Below, piece after piece: positions 37,608 through 51,600 of a DNA stretch of 64,000 bases. The stretch spans positions 70,525 through 134,524 of the forward strand of contig VXAA01001406.1 of assembly GCA_013399115.1 (NCBI GenBank), given 5' to 3'. The notes beneath the pieces were generated by a model, which searched no databases, was not told the DNA's origin, and was given only the letters and a program-made list of their open reading frames with translations. This stretch comes from Anseranas semipalmata (lineage: Eukaryota > Chordata > Aves > Anseriformes > Anseranatidae). How positions within the stretch are numbered: position 1 is the stretch's first letter; every line of letters starts with the position of its first letter. Both the position numbers and the translations under genes were made by a program.

Positions 37608-39186
37608 TATGGTCAGATGCCAATGTGGGAACAACAACACTGCTTAAGAGCTATGGGTTTAACTGCTCCCAGGCCATAATACTTTTAAAGCATAAAGAAC
37701 AGTAAGAATCAGGACACAAGATTTCTCTAATTTTTCTAAGACATCCAGTACAAATCCAGGGGAAAATCACAGAAAGCAGGGATGACTTGTACCACTTTGT
37801 TATCCATGTTAAAGACATACGGAGTCGAGAGGCCTCATGTTTTCATGCATCTCCTTAAAGTCTTTCAATTTCTTCCCCTTGTTTTGCTTTCTACGGCAAC
37901 TCACTAAAGTACTTTGGGAAGGTCCACTTTACCATTTTGTGACCATGTCATCATAAGTGTAAGACTTCTCCAAAAAGCAGATGTGCCAAACCAGCCCAAG
38001 GATGCTGAGCTGAATGGAAAGTACGCGCTAATCAAATATTTACTATTGCTACTGGGGAGGGAGCTGAGAGGTGGTGTTTCCATGACATTTTGTTCCTGTA
38101 AAGCCAAGAACTGTTCTGTAAACTTTGAATGTCGTTTGCAATTGTTAATCTCACACGAGAAGCAAGTTGAGAGATTCAGAAAGGACGAGATTACTTATTT
38201 CTCAGGGAATCACACATAAATAATACTTACTAGTGACTGTCATTAACAAATGAATCCTCACAATGACTGCAAGAAGTGACTGATCATAACAAAAGAATTT
38301 ACAGCATAAGAGCAGGGTGACATAGAGACTCAGTGCAAGGTTATCTTGCTCTGTCCTGTTATAATAGGCATAAGTGCTTCGCTGAAAGTTTATTTTAAAA
38401 AGAATATTCATATTCCAAAAATCTGCTAAGAATAATGGTCTATAAATCCTAGGTGTTTCCATATCATCCATTAGCCAGAGCTCCCAGAACACTCTATAAG
38501 AATCAGTGAATTACAGAGTTTTTACTACCTCCAGCCTGCATCAAGTCAATTCTCATCATCCCTTTTGAAAGCTGATGTTAGAGACATGGCCTGAGGTATA
38601 AGTTGGTTGGACCTGCATAGAGAACAAATAGGTACAAGAAATGTGAAATATATGCTGTGTTCAAGCCAGCAACAGTGGTGAGATTCAAAATACAGATGAA
38701 ATGTTCAATGTAAGAGATTAAAATAATTCCAGCAGCTGATTTTTCTGGCAGAACAGAAGGCCAATTTGTTTCTTTTCAAAAATGTGCACATAGCCTCCTT
38801 CTGAAGCAGCTGTCGTCACCCTCTTTTCTGTTCCTTTGTACCCTTTGTATTAGGATGCAGTAGACATATACATAAACCTTCTTTATCAGGCATCACAAAA
38901 TACCTGGATTCTATCTAGTTCTTCCTGATGCAGCAAGACTGCTACCTATCCTACATTTATTTATATTTTGTCTGATGCAGTTTGGGATTGTGCCAAGTGG
39001 TTTAAAACAATAACAAGAACGAGAACTCGTCACCAACGAGAACACAGTGTATTTGGTAAATGGCCTTGTGTGAACCAATAACAGCATGATTTTGCCAAGG
39101 GAGGAAATCTGTTATGGATGGGGAACCATCCCACCCCTGCACCTATTCCCCCAAACCTCTCTCCCAAAAGAAAAAACACACAAGAC

Positions 39187-39208
39187 AAAAAAAAAAAAAA
39201 AAAAAAAA
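39187..39208. repeat. A22 homopolymer
   Basis: Uninterrupted run of 22 A. Confidence 0.95.
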
Positions 39209-40683
39209 GTTCAGCACTGAGCCTAATAAGTTGCACCCACAGTGCAACTACAGCTACAGGTTAAACTGTGCTTAGTTTTGTGGTAGATGGAGATTTCACT
39301 TATCCTTTTATACGTTATTTTATGTACAGCCTGCATTTCATTAATACAAAAATCAAAAGTGTTATAATACAGAAAAGAAAGTCAGGATTGTTGGGGTGGC
39401 TTTATACAACTGTTTCTACTCTACTCCTCTGTGCTTCTGCAGAGATGCATAATTTATCACGGTGGAAAGTACTTTTAAAATTGTTGTTAACAAAGTGCGA
39501 GTCCTACACTGTGATTTACCTGAGTCTGAACCTCCCCCAGAATAACTTAAAAATTGAGAAATTACATAAAATTGCTTTCATTCTGCAGAATGGGAAACAG
39601 CAACAAGACAGCAACACCACACCACATTTTTCTTGAATATTTTCCAGACAAGCGTATATATTCATCCAAACTAATACATATAATATTTAGCTGTTTTCAC
39701 TAACATCCCATTTAAATGTGACCATTAACTTCTGGAGGCCACTTTAAAATGCAGACTAGAAAATCCCTTCTTTCTGTTATTTTGTTGTTATTATGTTTAA
39801 AGACTCTTCCCTCTGGGAATTTGCTGTGGTCAGAACTCTTCATCACAAACTCACAATACTACATTTGCTGTAAAAACAAGAAGTCTGTGCCTTTTCCATT
39901 TCCTTTTCAAGAACTGTGTTTTATGATGTTTTAATTAATCTCTTTTTAGCTTAACAATTTAACAACTAATTTGAACATTCGTTCATTTCTTTGTTACTAC
40001 AACTTCAAAGTCAAAGTAGCTGGTTATTGGTACATGAGCCTGGATGCTGGATTCATTTCTGGATGTATCATGCAACAGCCTCTTTTTCTTCCTTAAGATG
40101 CTCCCATAACACAGAGATATTTAAATTTTAACAAGCATTGAAAGACTAGAAACTGCACTATCTGCATCACAAGATCCTGGGGGTTCCAAATAAAATAAAA
40201 GCAACTCAGGCCCTTCCATGCAATAAAAGATAATTGTTTCAAAACCAATGTTGAGACAGCTTGGCTATTTCCAAGGGTTGACTTATAGCAAAACTTACAG
40301 TGGTAACAAGGATGTAAGAATGCCCAGTACTCATAGCATAGGCAAAGCTCAAGAACAGATGAGAAAGAGAAGCCAGCGTTTCAGATAAGAGTGAGAAACA
40401 TAAAGCAGCAATTCCAACTGCACAATCTGGTAGCAGAATAACTGAAGGGCTAGAAGAAGCCTTCCACTTTTTTAGTCTCCCAAGAATCAGAATTATTTTC
40501 GCAGATGCTTGAGAGAAGAACAAATAAGTTTTATTTGAGGCCTCAAACGTTATTTATAAAAATGTCAGCTTATAATAATCTTCCATGAAAACCTCATACT
40601 ATCACAGCTCTAAATGTATATTTTAAGACATGACTTTGGCTTATCAGAGTTGCCTAACATATCTACATCTTTAACTGTCTCTC

Positions 40684-40696
40684 ATATATATATATG
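40684..40696. repeat. (AT)n microsatellite
   Basis: Six AT units. A second short TATATA tract follows about 20 bases later. Confidence 0.8.
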
Positions 40697-41204
40697 TTTA
40701 AATTTGTGTGTACATATATATGTATCTATAAAGCAATTTTTTTTTTTGCTTTGAAATATATTACTAGTAAGTCAAAACATCCTTCTGATTGCACTGAATT
40801 GTTTGCTTTAAACATTGATCTCTAGAGCACTGACAAACATTATTTTTGTGGGTTTGGGAGAGCTGCAAATATTTGCACTTCAAAAATCCCATATTGCAGA
40901 AAAGCAATATTTCAGCTGCTAAGTGCACGGTCATTCTCGAGCGTGATTCACTGTAGCTGAGCCCCCAAAGAAGCAGAGCTAGTGGATGGCTGCCAGCAGC
41001 AGCATATTCTGGAAAGGTTAAAAACAAGCCCTGAAAACAAAAATAGGTGCTGTTTAAAACAAGTTGTGCACCAGCAACATTCAGAGACTGGCACTCAGTG
41101 TTACACCGTAGTCCAGATACAGATTAAGTTTTCTCCCAGCAAACAGGAGCACTCCCGTTAGCTGTTCTCAGCCAAAGCAACAAAAACAACTCAGGGCCTG
41201 ATAT

Positions 41205-41350
41205 AAAATGCGGCCTGGCCTTCGCGATGTGTAATCTCTTTTGGGGACCACATCCTTCGAGCTCCCTGCCCTGCTTGCTCCCATGAGCAGCAGGGGAACG
41301 GCAGGGACCAGACACCTGCACGGGGACACGCCGCCGGCCACGGGAGGGGA
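41205..41350. other. Small internal CpG cluster
   Basis: About ten CpG dinucleotides occur within ~145 bases in an otherwise CpG-poor region, with local high GC. No GC box pair or open frame with recognisable homology accompanies it, and it is shorter than a standard CpG island. It could be an orphan regulatory CpG patch or chance. Confidence 0.5.
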
Positions 41351-42506
41351 CTTCCTGGCCAACATTGGCCACCTCAGGCAGTTGTTGATGCAGGAGGGAT
41401 TTTGGCAGCACTTTTGAACATATGAAGGCTGGCTATTCAATAGCTGTGGCTCCCAGCTACCTACCTCCTTTTGTCCCAGACTCAGCACAGCTCAGTGCAG
41501 CCTCAGCAAACAGTACTTGATATACAGCTGTGCAAGAACACGGCTCCTGAAGGTTTTTACCATAAGCCGTATACCAGGAGATGTGCTACAGACATTGAGC
41601 AGCCATATAAGGCACAATCCTGGCACTGAGCTGCTGCTCTCACTCAAGTCTCCCTCACCTCACGCTGCTGCAGCATAGCTTCTGCCCGTGCAGACTCCCA
41701 CATGCTTTCTGGTTACACAAGCCTAGGTCTGAGAGCAGGAGCAGATGAACCTGGAAACTCAGTGACCAGTTCAACAATCTGAAATGAAACAAAACAGAGA
41801 AAACAAACAAAGGGAACAAGCCCCCCAGTCCATGCTTCACTCTCAGCCCCCGTGTATTTTTGCCATACACCCCTAAAGCCATGGCAAGGGCTGTTTTCTC
41901 CACAGTCCTGAAATGGAGTGAGTCCATTGCTCCCCTCTTGTCACCGGGGCATGCCCCAGAAGCACCGCTGGCACCAGCGCTCCTGTCCCATGGAGCACCC
42001 CTGGTAGCAGAAGGGCTTCAGGCTAAGACCAGCCTGGGCTGAAGCTGCCTTTGTGCAACCCTTCCTGTCCCAACCTGCCCAGAAAAACAGGTCCTGAAGA
42101 GCTCGTTCCTCTGCTCCATTTTCATATGAGAGGAGCGCTAGTTTTGCAAAACAGACTTGACCAGGAAGAATTCTACCCTACCTGCACAGCACCCATAGAA
42201 AAGTGTGGATTATAGAGATGACCAATACTTCCAAGGAAACATTTCCTGCTATGTTTGTAGGCACTCCCACATCTCACATTTCTGTAAGGAGAGCACCTGC
42301 TTTTTCCTGCACTCTAGAATGGCCGGGGCAAAACACAAGGGCAAATACCCACTTTCAGCACAGCCTTATTGGTCTCGGGAATCTTTTGAGTCCTCAGTGC
42401 AATACAATGCGATGTAGCTGAAGCTTGCCTGCTCTCCCTTGGTCTCTCTGGCAAACCTTTGTATCTCCTGCAGCTCACCACCCAGCAAAATTATGTATTA
42501 AAATAT

Positions 42507-42568
42507 AAAATAAAATAAAATAAAATAAAATAAAATAAAATAAAACAAAACAAAACAATAAAATAAAA
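42507..42568. repeat. (AAAAT)n / (AAAAC)n microsatellite
   Basis: About eight AAAAT units at 42507-42545 grade into AAAAC and mixed units. Confidence 0.95.
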
Positions 42569-44106
42569 CTAAAGCAGACCTACGTCTGTGCAGCTGGTAC
42601 TGAAAATTTGGTCCGACTGAGGAAGAAACAGGTACCTCACCATTAGCTAGTATGACGACCTGTAGAGCAAAAAGCTTGTTTCTGTGGACCACTGGTAAAA
42701 TGCCAGTTTGAAACCTTGCTGTAACCCAGAGTAGGTAAGTAGATGCACAATCAGCAGGAATCAAAGCACACAGGACAGTTAAACCCAGCAAGCCTGGCCT
42801 TCTAGCTTCAGGTATCAGATACCCAGCCTTAGGCCAGGCAGTAAAAGTCCCTGTGAGCCCCGCATCCCTTGTTCAATCCCTCGTGGGAATGACCAAACCA
42901 GCAGCGATAGCATGGCTATGAGGGGCAGCCCAGGAGATGTTAGCATTGCTCAGCAGAGAAGAATAGCAGTAGTTTTACCTGTGCCCGTTCCGGCCATTTG
43001 TGTGGGCACAGACATTGTGTAACTCTCAGGGAAAATGAATTTGTCCTCCTCAGGAACACTGCACAGTGAGGTGAACCTCTGTGCCAGTCTCAGGGTGAAT
43101 ATTGCTGAGAAGGTACGAGTGAATGAGTTTGGCCGTGGCCTAGGAATATGAAAGAATGTGTCTGTCTGTATCAGAGGAAAGACAATGCTACTTACATTTT
43201 AAACAGACAGCCAAACAGTCTTTATCTCCCATATGAGAGGCAGACAAGGAAGAACTTGTTTATTTAAACTACAAAACTTTATAGATGGTCTGAAGCTGAG
43301 GGGAAGCATTTTAACCAGCTGAATTTTGAGCTGCTCTAGGGCTGGGAAAATACTTTATCGTCCATGTTTGATCTGGGTGGCTGTAAAAGGACAGGAAGGT
43401 CTGATTTTGCAATGCATGCAGGCAATCTTGTTTGTGAGTGCCCCAACACCACAAAACAATTTTAATCTGTAAGTTTTCCTTCCCATTGACCAGTTTTCAT
43501 TCTCATCTATTTATAAACCTAGTTGTCCATTTTCCTTCCAAAGTCAGATTTTGTTGGACTAGAGTAAAGCTCCTGTACATTCTTATGTGCCCCAAAAGAT
43601 GCTCTCTCTACTTCCAGTACTCTCTACTGGACGTATGCATGGTTTATCCCGTTCTAGGTCTAGCAAAGTCACAGGGTGCATATGAGCTAACCTACATCTT
43701 ATCTGAGAAACAATTCACTGTTCAAATATTTCACTCGTGAACTGTCTGCTCCTATGGCCTGAGGTCTGTCATGTGTTCGTGTTGTCTTACTAAACCATTG
43801 CCAGCAATATTTCTGAGATTGTTTTTATCCTTTGCTCCCTCCATCATATTTGCACACTTTTCTTTCAAGCCTCTTTGTCTTCTCAAACTTGACAGCCTTA
43901 CACATAGTTCCAGGGCATAACATCATCAGTAAAGTAAATCATCAGGTGAAGGAAAACCTCACCAATATTACCCATTTCCATCAGAAAGCAAAGTGGCTCA
44001 TGGTTTTCTTTTACCCTAACTACAGTAAATACCTGACAATGCTAGATATTTTCAGCAGCTCTAGAGAAACACACCATGTTTTTCCCTGAATTTATCTGCA
44101 AACATT

Positions 44107-44127
44107 AAAAAAATAAACAAACAAACA
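44107..44127. repeat. (AAAC)n simple repeat
   Basis: Short A-rich run with AAAC units. Confidence 0.8.
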
Positions 44128-44228
44128 AAAACCAGCTCATTCATACCCAGGTGAAATGATTTTATTTTTTTTTTACTCTCTATACGTGTTTTTCTCTTTG
44201 ACTCCTCTTATTTTCGAAGTCCAACAAT

Positions 44229-44281
44229 CAAAAACAAAAAACAAAAAACAAAAAAAAACCAAAAAAAAAACAAAAAAAACA
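44229..44281. repeat. A-rich tract with interspersed C
   Basis: About 50 bases made only of A and occasional C, arranged as irregular AAAAAAC-type units. Confidence 0.9.
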
Positions 44282-47252
44282 CAGAAGGGCTTCTCTGCCT
44301 CTGCCAAGACTTATATAAGTTTGAGGCACGGATTTAAAATAATTCAGATGTCTCTATCAGTTTCTTTAATTGTATCTACTGGAAATAACATGCGACTGTC
44401 AGCTAGCAGTCTTCTCTCCTATGTGTTAGCTGTGGTAGAGACTGGATAAGCCATGTGCCACTTGAGATGGTATAGCTTTACAAGGTGAAAAGAAAACCTG
44501 AGAAGGAAAAGCTCCTCACAGTCTTGTATTGTAGGTTCCTTTGTGTATTCATGTTCTCTTCAAAAAGAGCAAAATTGTGGCTGTGCAGCAGGGAGACGAG
44601 GCTCTTGGTAAAGCCTTTGCTGCCCCAGTGACCTTCAGTCCCATCCCTTTCTAAGTAGCCTATCCGAGACAAAAATGCTTTGCATTATTTCTCTGTTACC
44701 CTCGCTTGGATTTAAAAATAATTTTATTTTGTATGTAGCTTGGGATGCTGTGATTCACCATTATGACCAAAAACTTCAGAAAACACTTTCAATGCAAGCG
44801 TTGTGCTTAGGTAGCATAGAGAGCTTTCCCCTGTGCTGCTGTCTGAGGCAGGAGGTGTTAAGAAGAGTTAACCTGCTGGGAAAGACCTCTTGTTGAAGGA
44901 AACACATGGGCAGCTGGGCATGGTTTGGGTGGAAGCTAAAGAAGACAAAATTCTGGAGCTACCAGAAAAGTTTGTGCCAGAAGAAGATGCACTGAATTTG
45001 TATAAAGGAATATAAAGACACAGAAAATATTTAGGATGCCAATCTACCTACTGATACACTCTCTAGGGTCCAATATTCTTTGCACTATCTTTACTTCTGA
45101 CAGCTACTCCTGTCTTTGCCCTCTGGCACTAAACCTGTATATGTTGGGGGTGTTTAAACTCTCTCTACGAATGACTCTTAAAGCTTCCAGACTAGCCATT
45201 TCCTCTGCCCAGCCCACGAAACTTACAAAACAGATTAAGATTTACCCTAAAACCTTCCCCCAAATCCCACACCTACGCATCAAAGAAAAGCCTGACAGCC
45301 ACACGTTTTTTAATTACTGCTCCTCTTCACAACAGCTTTTAAGAAAATATGTTGATCAGAGATGCTGGATTGATCACCTTGGACACAGAAAGTCTCTGCA
45401 GAATCAGAAGGCACAGAGCTGTCTGTTTTGGTGGAGGGTCCTTGGGAGCTAAAAGTATGGAGTGCTGAAATACTTCATTGGCATTTTTGTAGGCATGATA
45501 GTACGGAAGGGAATGCGTAAGCTTTTTCCCACCTTATCACTATTTCTTTAAGGTTTTGTAAAAATGGGCTGCTTCCTACCATGTGTTAAATACCATTACA
45601 AAAACAAACAAAAAAAAGTGATATTTTTCTCAGTTTACCTTTTTTATTTTATTTTCACCCATTAAGTTTCAAAAATTCTGCTAGCTTCTTTTTCCAGTTC
45701 AATACAAGAAAATGTCCCCAGTCCTTTGGTGACAATTAAGTGTGCCCCAGTGTAAAAAAAGGAATGGTCCACAGGGATTCAAGAAGAGGCTTTCTCCCTG
45801 CCTCTCCCTCCTCTTACTTCAACCATACCCACACATTTACAAAAAACATCGTTTTGACTTTTTTTTTTTTTAATTATTGTTTACTGTCCTGTGGTTGGAT
45901 GGTGCCATTTCCAAAGTTGTAAGCTGACTTGGCTCATTACCAACATTCCTAATAGTGCCGCTGCACTGGGGAAAAAAAGATTCCTCATAAACCACCTACA
46001 CGCACAAAAATTCCCTTTGGAGAAGAGGCAAAGCGCTGACTTGGGAAAGGAAAAAGGTCAATATCCATAGCATATAATTGCTCAGCAAAACCATTTGAGG
46101 TTTTGTGTTATGAAAGTGACAGGACTCTTTTTTATAATACAATGGTGCATTGATGCTACTGTAGCTTTAGAGATTATTATTCCTCTTTCTTGACTCAGCA
46201 CTGACAAATGACCCAGAAAGCAACCTCTAAAGGAAAAGCAAGTTCGGTGTTAACTTAGTCAGTAGTGGATGAAAACTATTTGAGCAATCTGAGACACACA
46301 GTATCCCAGCCACAAGGTTGCCACCAAATGCCATTTCTTGTCACCCTGTGACTCACTTAAGAGGCAGCTATGAAAACCATGAAGCTCTCGTACTCCTCTC
46401 TTACCCTTGAAGCTTGGATCCATTTACTGGGAACTTGGATGAGAGAGGAACTAATGTTAAGTGGTTTATAGCATCAGAGTACTTAGGAAATGTAAACTAA
46501 TACTAACTTCCTCTGTTCAAAGACTTTATGATAAAAGTTTTAACTTAAGCCTCATTAAGGCTAGAGTTGTTCTATGAGCAAGAGAGACTGGGCATACCAG
46601 CAGTTTAAAGCTTGCTGTGTGCAGGACTTGCAAAGTTAGTGGCCAGTTTCCAAAATGTGCTGTATTTCACATCTTGTTCTTCTGCAAAGCAAAGGAGAAG
46701 AATTAGGTTTTGTGGGTTTTTCTTTTTTTTTCTTTTTTTTTGGTTTTAATTTTGTTTGTTTACTGAAATGAAGTTGTCAGTATTTCAACAGAATAAAAAG
46801 AACCTGGAGAAATATGAGGATGTACACCATATCAAGAAACAATATTCAGGCAGTTGAGTTGCCTGGGGTGGACCTGCTGCCGGATTCTAAGCCATTTCGT
46901 CCTGAGAGGCACTGCTCCTACCAAAAGCTTGTATGTGAAGAAATAACTTGTATCACTGTGATGCAACTTGTTTTGGGAAGTAATGAGATCAGATAAACCT
47001 CTCTGCAAGCAAGAACAGCTGCTGCAAACACTGTCTATGATAAGAAGAGAATAGGGCATGAAGCTCACTGGACTGGGGACTTCAAATGCTCAGGTCCTGC
47101 AAATTGCACTGAAAATTGCATGAGAAGGACAAGTAAACACCAAATAGAAGAAATGTTCCTTTTGTCTGGTCCAGTCAAGAGCTGAGGCCAAAGTCACCAC
47201 AAGGAGCTGGTTTTAGTCATAAAGCCCCTCAGTCTGTCTCAATGGCTTGTTT

Positions 47253-47276
47253 TGTTGTTGTTGTTGTTGTTGTTGT
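47253..47276. repeat. (TTG)8 microsatellite
   Basis: Eight consecutive TTG trinucleotides. Confidence 0.95.
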
Positions 47277-50184
47277 TTTTCACTCTTTCCTTATTAATGT
47301 TGTTACTATGTGCAACAAAAAAAGATTTCATGCAGTTTTCTTAAATATTAACTACTTATGATTTGAGGAGAAATCACTAACCACAGGCTTCAAATAAATA
47401 ATCTACTGCTCTAAGCCAATGAATGACACGTACTCTCTCTTCTGAAAGGATGTCCCTGTTGTCCCTTTTTATTACTGTGCAGAAAGGCACAACTTCTTGG
47501 TGGACTGGAAGAATTACTTTATATTCCTACTAAAGGGGAACTAGAAAATTATGGAAACAAGATATGCTAAAATATAATATAATGACAAAATGAATGAAAA
47601 AGAAAACACAATACCTGGGCCAAGAGCATAAAAGTCTCTGTGGGGGGGAAAAAAGGTTGCAGATTGTATTCAGTGTACATTGAAAACATGAAGCATTCAT
47701 AGAAAGAAGATGGATCTTATCTAAACTTCCTTGGGAAACAAAAAAATACATTTAAGACAATTTTGACATATAAGTTAGGAGGAGACATTTGAAACTATGA
47801 GAAACATTTGTGCTACACTATTTTATTTACTGTTTTCAAACTGCAGTAAGGACATCTCCTTTGGGGAGTTCATCCATTTCTGTGCTTGTGAAACATGAAA
47901 GCGCATAATTGAAATGACCTCTTTTTTTTTTATATTACCACATTTGCAATTGCGTGAGTGGTCAGTTAAGGCACCAGTTCAGGGTCCTTTCTCTCCATCC
48001 AAATCCAGCTCTGGTGATTCAGACTGCAAAGGCGGCAGTGAACACAGAGAATTTCCTCATCCCAGGAGCAGAGCAGCTGCCACGCTCCCCACTCAGCATT
48101 TGCTCCCTGACCCCAGGGATGGAGGCAGGCCCAGAGTGTGCGCAGCATTTTCTGTTACCAACTTTTTGAGCTGACAAGCCATATGGAAATTAAAACAACC
48201 CACCCAGAGTTCCCATAATTTACACAGGAGTGAGTGGGCAAGTGGGTCTGTGGGGAGACAAGGGTCTAGGTAGCACAAAACAACCTTGTTGCTCTTTCCT
48301 TGGGCTGCATTGTTTGTGCAGCATAAAACTGCCCGAACCTGAAGTAAAACAGCTTAAAGACTACCATATTATAGTGGCCAATCATAGTCATATAAATGTA
48401 ATTTATGAATATTATTTAACTACTACATTCATCATGAACATATTAGATAACCACATTATTGCATGCTTGGGTTTTCACTTACGTCCTTGCTGTTTCAATA
48501 CCATGACTCAGCAGTAAATAATTCTTAGCTTCTTTTCCAACTTCTTTGTGGTCTCACTCATTGATGCATGTACAGCAACACAGGGAAAAGACAGCAGTGA
48601 AATAGCTCAGACTCTGCCACTGTACACAGATTTGAAAGCCAAATCTTTGGTGATTTTTGCATCAAGCATCACTCACTGATGGGAACTGTTGTGCTAACAG
48701 TTTGGCCCTGGTCTCTCATTAAGGCCTGCCAGAAGTGGCAAACTGGAGGCATTTATCAGGGACAGATGCTAGAGGAGAAGTCAGAGTGTCCTGGAGCAAA
48801 TCTCTACATCTGCTCCTAACATCAAAATCTGGTGGCGCGTCTGAGCTGTGTCACCAGCTCTGTGAGCTATCAGGAGTGAAGCGACCTAAGTCTCTCCCAG
48901 CCTGTGTATGGACACCAGCAGTAGCATCTCCGTGAGTGAGAGCAATGCAAGCTCAGGATATGATGCACCCTTCCGCAGACGGGATTTTACTCAGCCATCC
49001 TTACCCAACTAACCTCTGATCAAATGTTACTTCTCCTGAGTCAAGTCCCTAATGATTAGCCCCCTTCCTGGACCACCAAGCTGACTGATGAGTTTTGCTC
49101 CTCCCTCCATTCCGACCAGCTTGATGGTGGGTTCTCACAGGCCTGGGCTAGGAGGATATAGGGCACAGCACATGCAGCTTGGCATGGACACTGGCTTTGT
49201 GGTCTACAGGAGATGGTGACTTGGATGCCCCAGAGGTTGAGAACAGCAGATGTTAATCATTTCTGGATCTCTGATTTTTATTGAAAGATTGAATCATGCC
49301 ATTTCACATTTTTTATTACGAGATTTCCCCAGTGGTGAGCTTCTTGAGTCAGGTCAATGCACCATGTAATCCCATTTCTTCAGAGCTGTCAGCTGGATCA
49401 CTGAGACTCCTCCACAAATGAGCATTTTTTTAGAAGTTTTGTGTGTGCTTGAGACGAAGCTGTACAGTTCTAGGGGCCACTGATGACTGGGAGAAATGGA
49501 CCTCAGCTTTCCAGGCATTATGAGAAGAGATGCCTGTTCTTTTTGGTATGACTGGAACTAATTTAACAAACAAGGCAATTAAAGACAGCTCCCTCCTTTC
49601 AGATTACTTTAGCCTTTACATATTGCTAGACAGCTACCTCATTTCCAGTAAATTTAATGCTATCACACACATCCCAATCGTTCAGGTTTTAAAGTCATTT
49701 AGACAACTGCCTCAGGTTTTGAGACTAAGAAAGAATTTCGTGCAACAATGCTCTTTGAGGGTTTTAAAACCTACTTGGTTTCAAGTCATTTACTCGGAGC
49801 ACATTTTGGACATGTTGTTTCTTCCGGCTGTGATGGCTAGACTAAATATTAGGTTATACACTAACAGAAGCTACAAGTGGAGTCCAGGAACAAAGAGCAG
49901 CTGGAATGGCTGCTGCTGCTGAGCAGACATCCAGCTGCACTTGCTGGAGGCCTAGGTAGCCTTCAGCCTGGGGAGCTGCAACCACAACCAACCTAAACTC
50001 ACTTTCTGATTATGGAAAAACCTCACAGAAATATTTTCTGTGTTTCTCTCATGCCAAGACAACATGAAGACAATAGGATACTTCAATTTTTAAATAGTTT
50101 TTAAGAAAATATTTGATTTTTGGAGAAAAAAATTGTCAGAAAATGGCAAATGTTCAAAACTGGAACTTGAGAAGAGTATCTTGG

Positions 50185-50600
50185 AACCACAGAGCTTTAA
50201 GTCTACAAGGACCACAAGATATTGCCAACAGCTTGTTTGATCCAGATGAGAACAACTGTACCTAGGCATTCCCTGATATATATCTCAGCTGTTTTAACAC
50301 ACACATATATATATATGAGTCTCTAAAACCTGCTACATAATTTATTCCAGAACTTAGGAAGTTCTTTCCAGTTCTGCAGATGAATGTTGATCTCTTCACC
50401 TTTATGTCCTGCCCCTAAGGACATAAAGAACAATTTATTAGTCTCATCTTTGCAACAGCTTTTTTACATGTTCAAAATCTGTTATCAGACAACCCGCTTT
50501 CATTCACACAGGCTAAATTTATTGCTTCAAAATTTCTTCATTTTCTACGTAACTCTTATAGTCTGTCTTGATCATTCCAATTTGTGATATCTGTCTATCT
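50185..50600 (-). mobile_element. Old CR1 LINE fragment, including the 3' part
   Basis: Read left to right, 'accacagagctttaagtcta', 'aacttaggaagttctttcca', 'cctgcccctaaggacataaa', 'gaacaatttattagtctcat' and 'ctgttatcagacaacccgct' follow the antisense of the CR1 3' region in order. The copy is diverged and minus-strand. An AC/AT microsatellite at about 50297-50316 interrupts it. Confidence 0.8.
50297..50316. repeat. (AC)n(AT)n microsatellite
   Basis: Short AC run followed by AT run, expanded inside the CR1 fragment. Confidence 0.85.
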
Positions 50601-51583
50601 TCACTAAGTGTGGTGCCTTTGTCAAAAGATATTTGAAGGCATATGCCACTGAGGATGCATTTTTACATTGTCTTCTTTTCGTTAAAATTTGAGACTGTAA
50701 TCTGGGGAGGCTGTGTTTACAGACAAGAAAACTTTCCCATCTAACTGCAGGTATGAGCTTCTTTATAAGTCCCTCTCACAATAGAGTCTCTAATAATATA
50801 GTTATTTTTATTACTTCAGGTTGAAATTACTTTTCTTCCTAACAAGATACATAGCTGTCTGTGCAGATAAGCTGATACAATGTTTCTGTCCAGCAAGATG
50901 TTAACTCTACCAAATTTCACATCAATTTCACTTGTTCAACACAACAAAAGTCAACAGAGATATATCACAGATTAATGTTTCCACCATTTAAGGTGTCTAA
51001 GTTGTACATCAGTGGACTGGGTGTTTATGTGATGTTTATTTGTGGTTCTGTTACTGAATTGCTGTCCACAGCAGGGGCAATTCCTTGGTTTTCCATACCT
51101 CTGTCTAACGCGGAATGAAATGGGACTAATAATACAGGCATGTTGCAAAAACTTGCTAATGATTATGAGCATTTCTTTCATCCTCATTCTTACACAGCAT
51201 TTGGGCATCTGTCAGTCGAAAACGTTGTGCAAGTGTTTGGCAACAGTGTTAACCATCCCCTCATGCAGTAAGAGCTATTGGCATTCTCAGTTGTAGTCTC
51301 TGTTTGTTTAACGTGCTGATCAAAAGGCACATTGTATTGCCACCAAACTCTGAGTCACCCTCCCCAAGGAACAATCGCCCTTTCTTTCCATTTGGGTGGA
51401 GATAGTATATTTCTTACTTAGGGAGTGGTTCTCTCAATCCCAAATTTCTTGATAATATTTAGTAAGCTGAAGCAGGCTAATTTACATTGAGGAGACAGAG
51501 AAAAGGAGGCTTATTGCATACACACTGGTAAGCTTTTGTCATTTCACTACTACAATGACAGCAGCAGTTACAGTGCCTTTCTC

Positions 51584-51600
51584 TTTTTTTTTTTTTTTTT
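51584..51600. repeat. T17 homopolymer
   Basis: Uninterrupted run of 17 T followed by C5. Confidence 0.95.

Larger units (their letters stand above)
27746..41204. other. Non-coding AT-rich DNA, no gene seen
   Basis: Open frames reach 123 codons (34035-34406, plus) and 122 codons (39268-39636, plus) without recognisable domains. Many of the remaining short frames read through CAAA or poly-A repeats. The stretch includes the 41-base A run at 29054, a hairpin between direct repeats at 36514-36567 and several AT microsatellites. Nothing indicates an exon. Confidence 0.7.
41351..50184. other. Non-coding DNA, no gene seen
   Basis: The longest open frames are 138 codons at 45036-45452 (plus) and 130 codons at 49530-49922 (plus), neither recognised. 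Around 42.8-42.9 kb the string 'gttcaatccct' resembles a tRNA B box, but no tRNA fold or SINE body was found around it. AAAAT, A/C and TTG simple repeats are listed separately. Confidence 0.7.

Noticed and set aside
42203..42421. Two overlapping ~70-codon frames, one Cys/His-rich
   Set aside because: Overlapping frames of equal length with no family match. The Cys/His spacing fits no known finger.
42860..42900. tRNA B-box-like 'gttcaatccct'
   Set aside because: No matching A box or cloverleaf could be built around it, so neither a tRNA gene nor a tRNA-SINE is supported.
50972..51208. Minus frame with a CPCC motif suggesting a zinc finger
   Set aside because: Only one Cys cluster and no spaced His pair in a C2H2 register, so it is probably chance.
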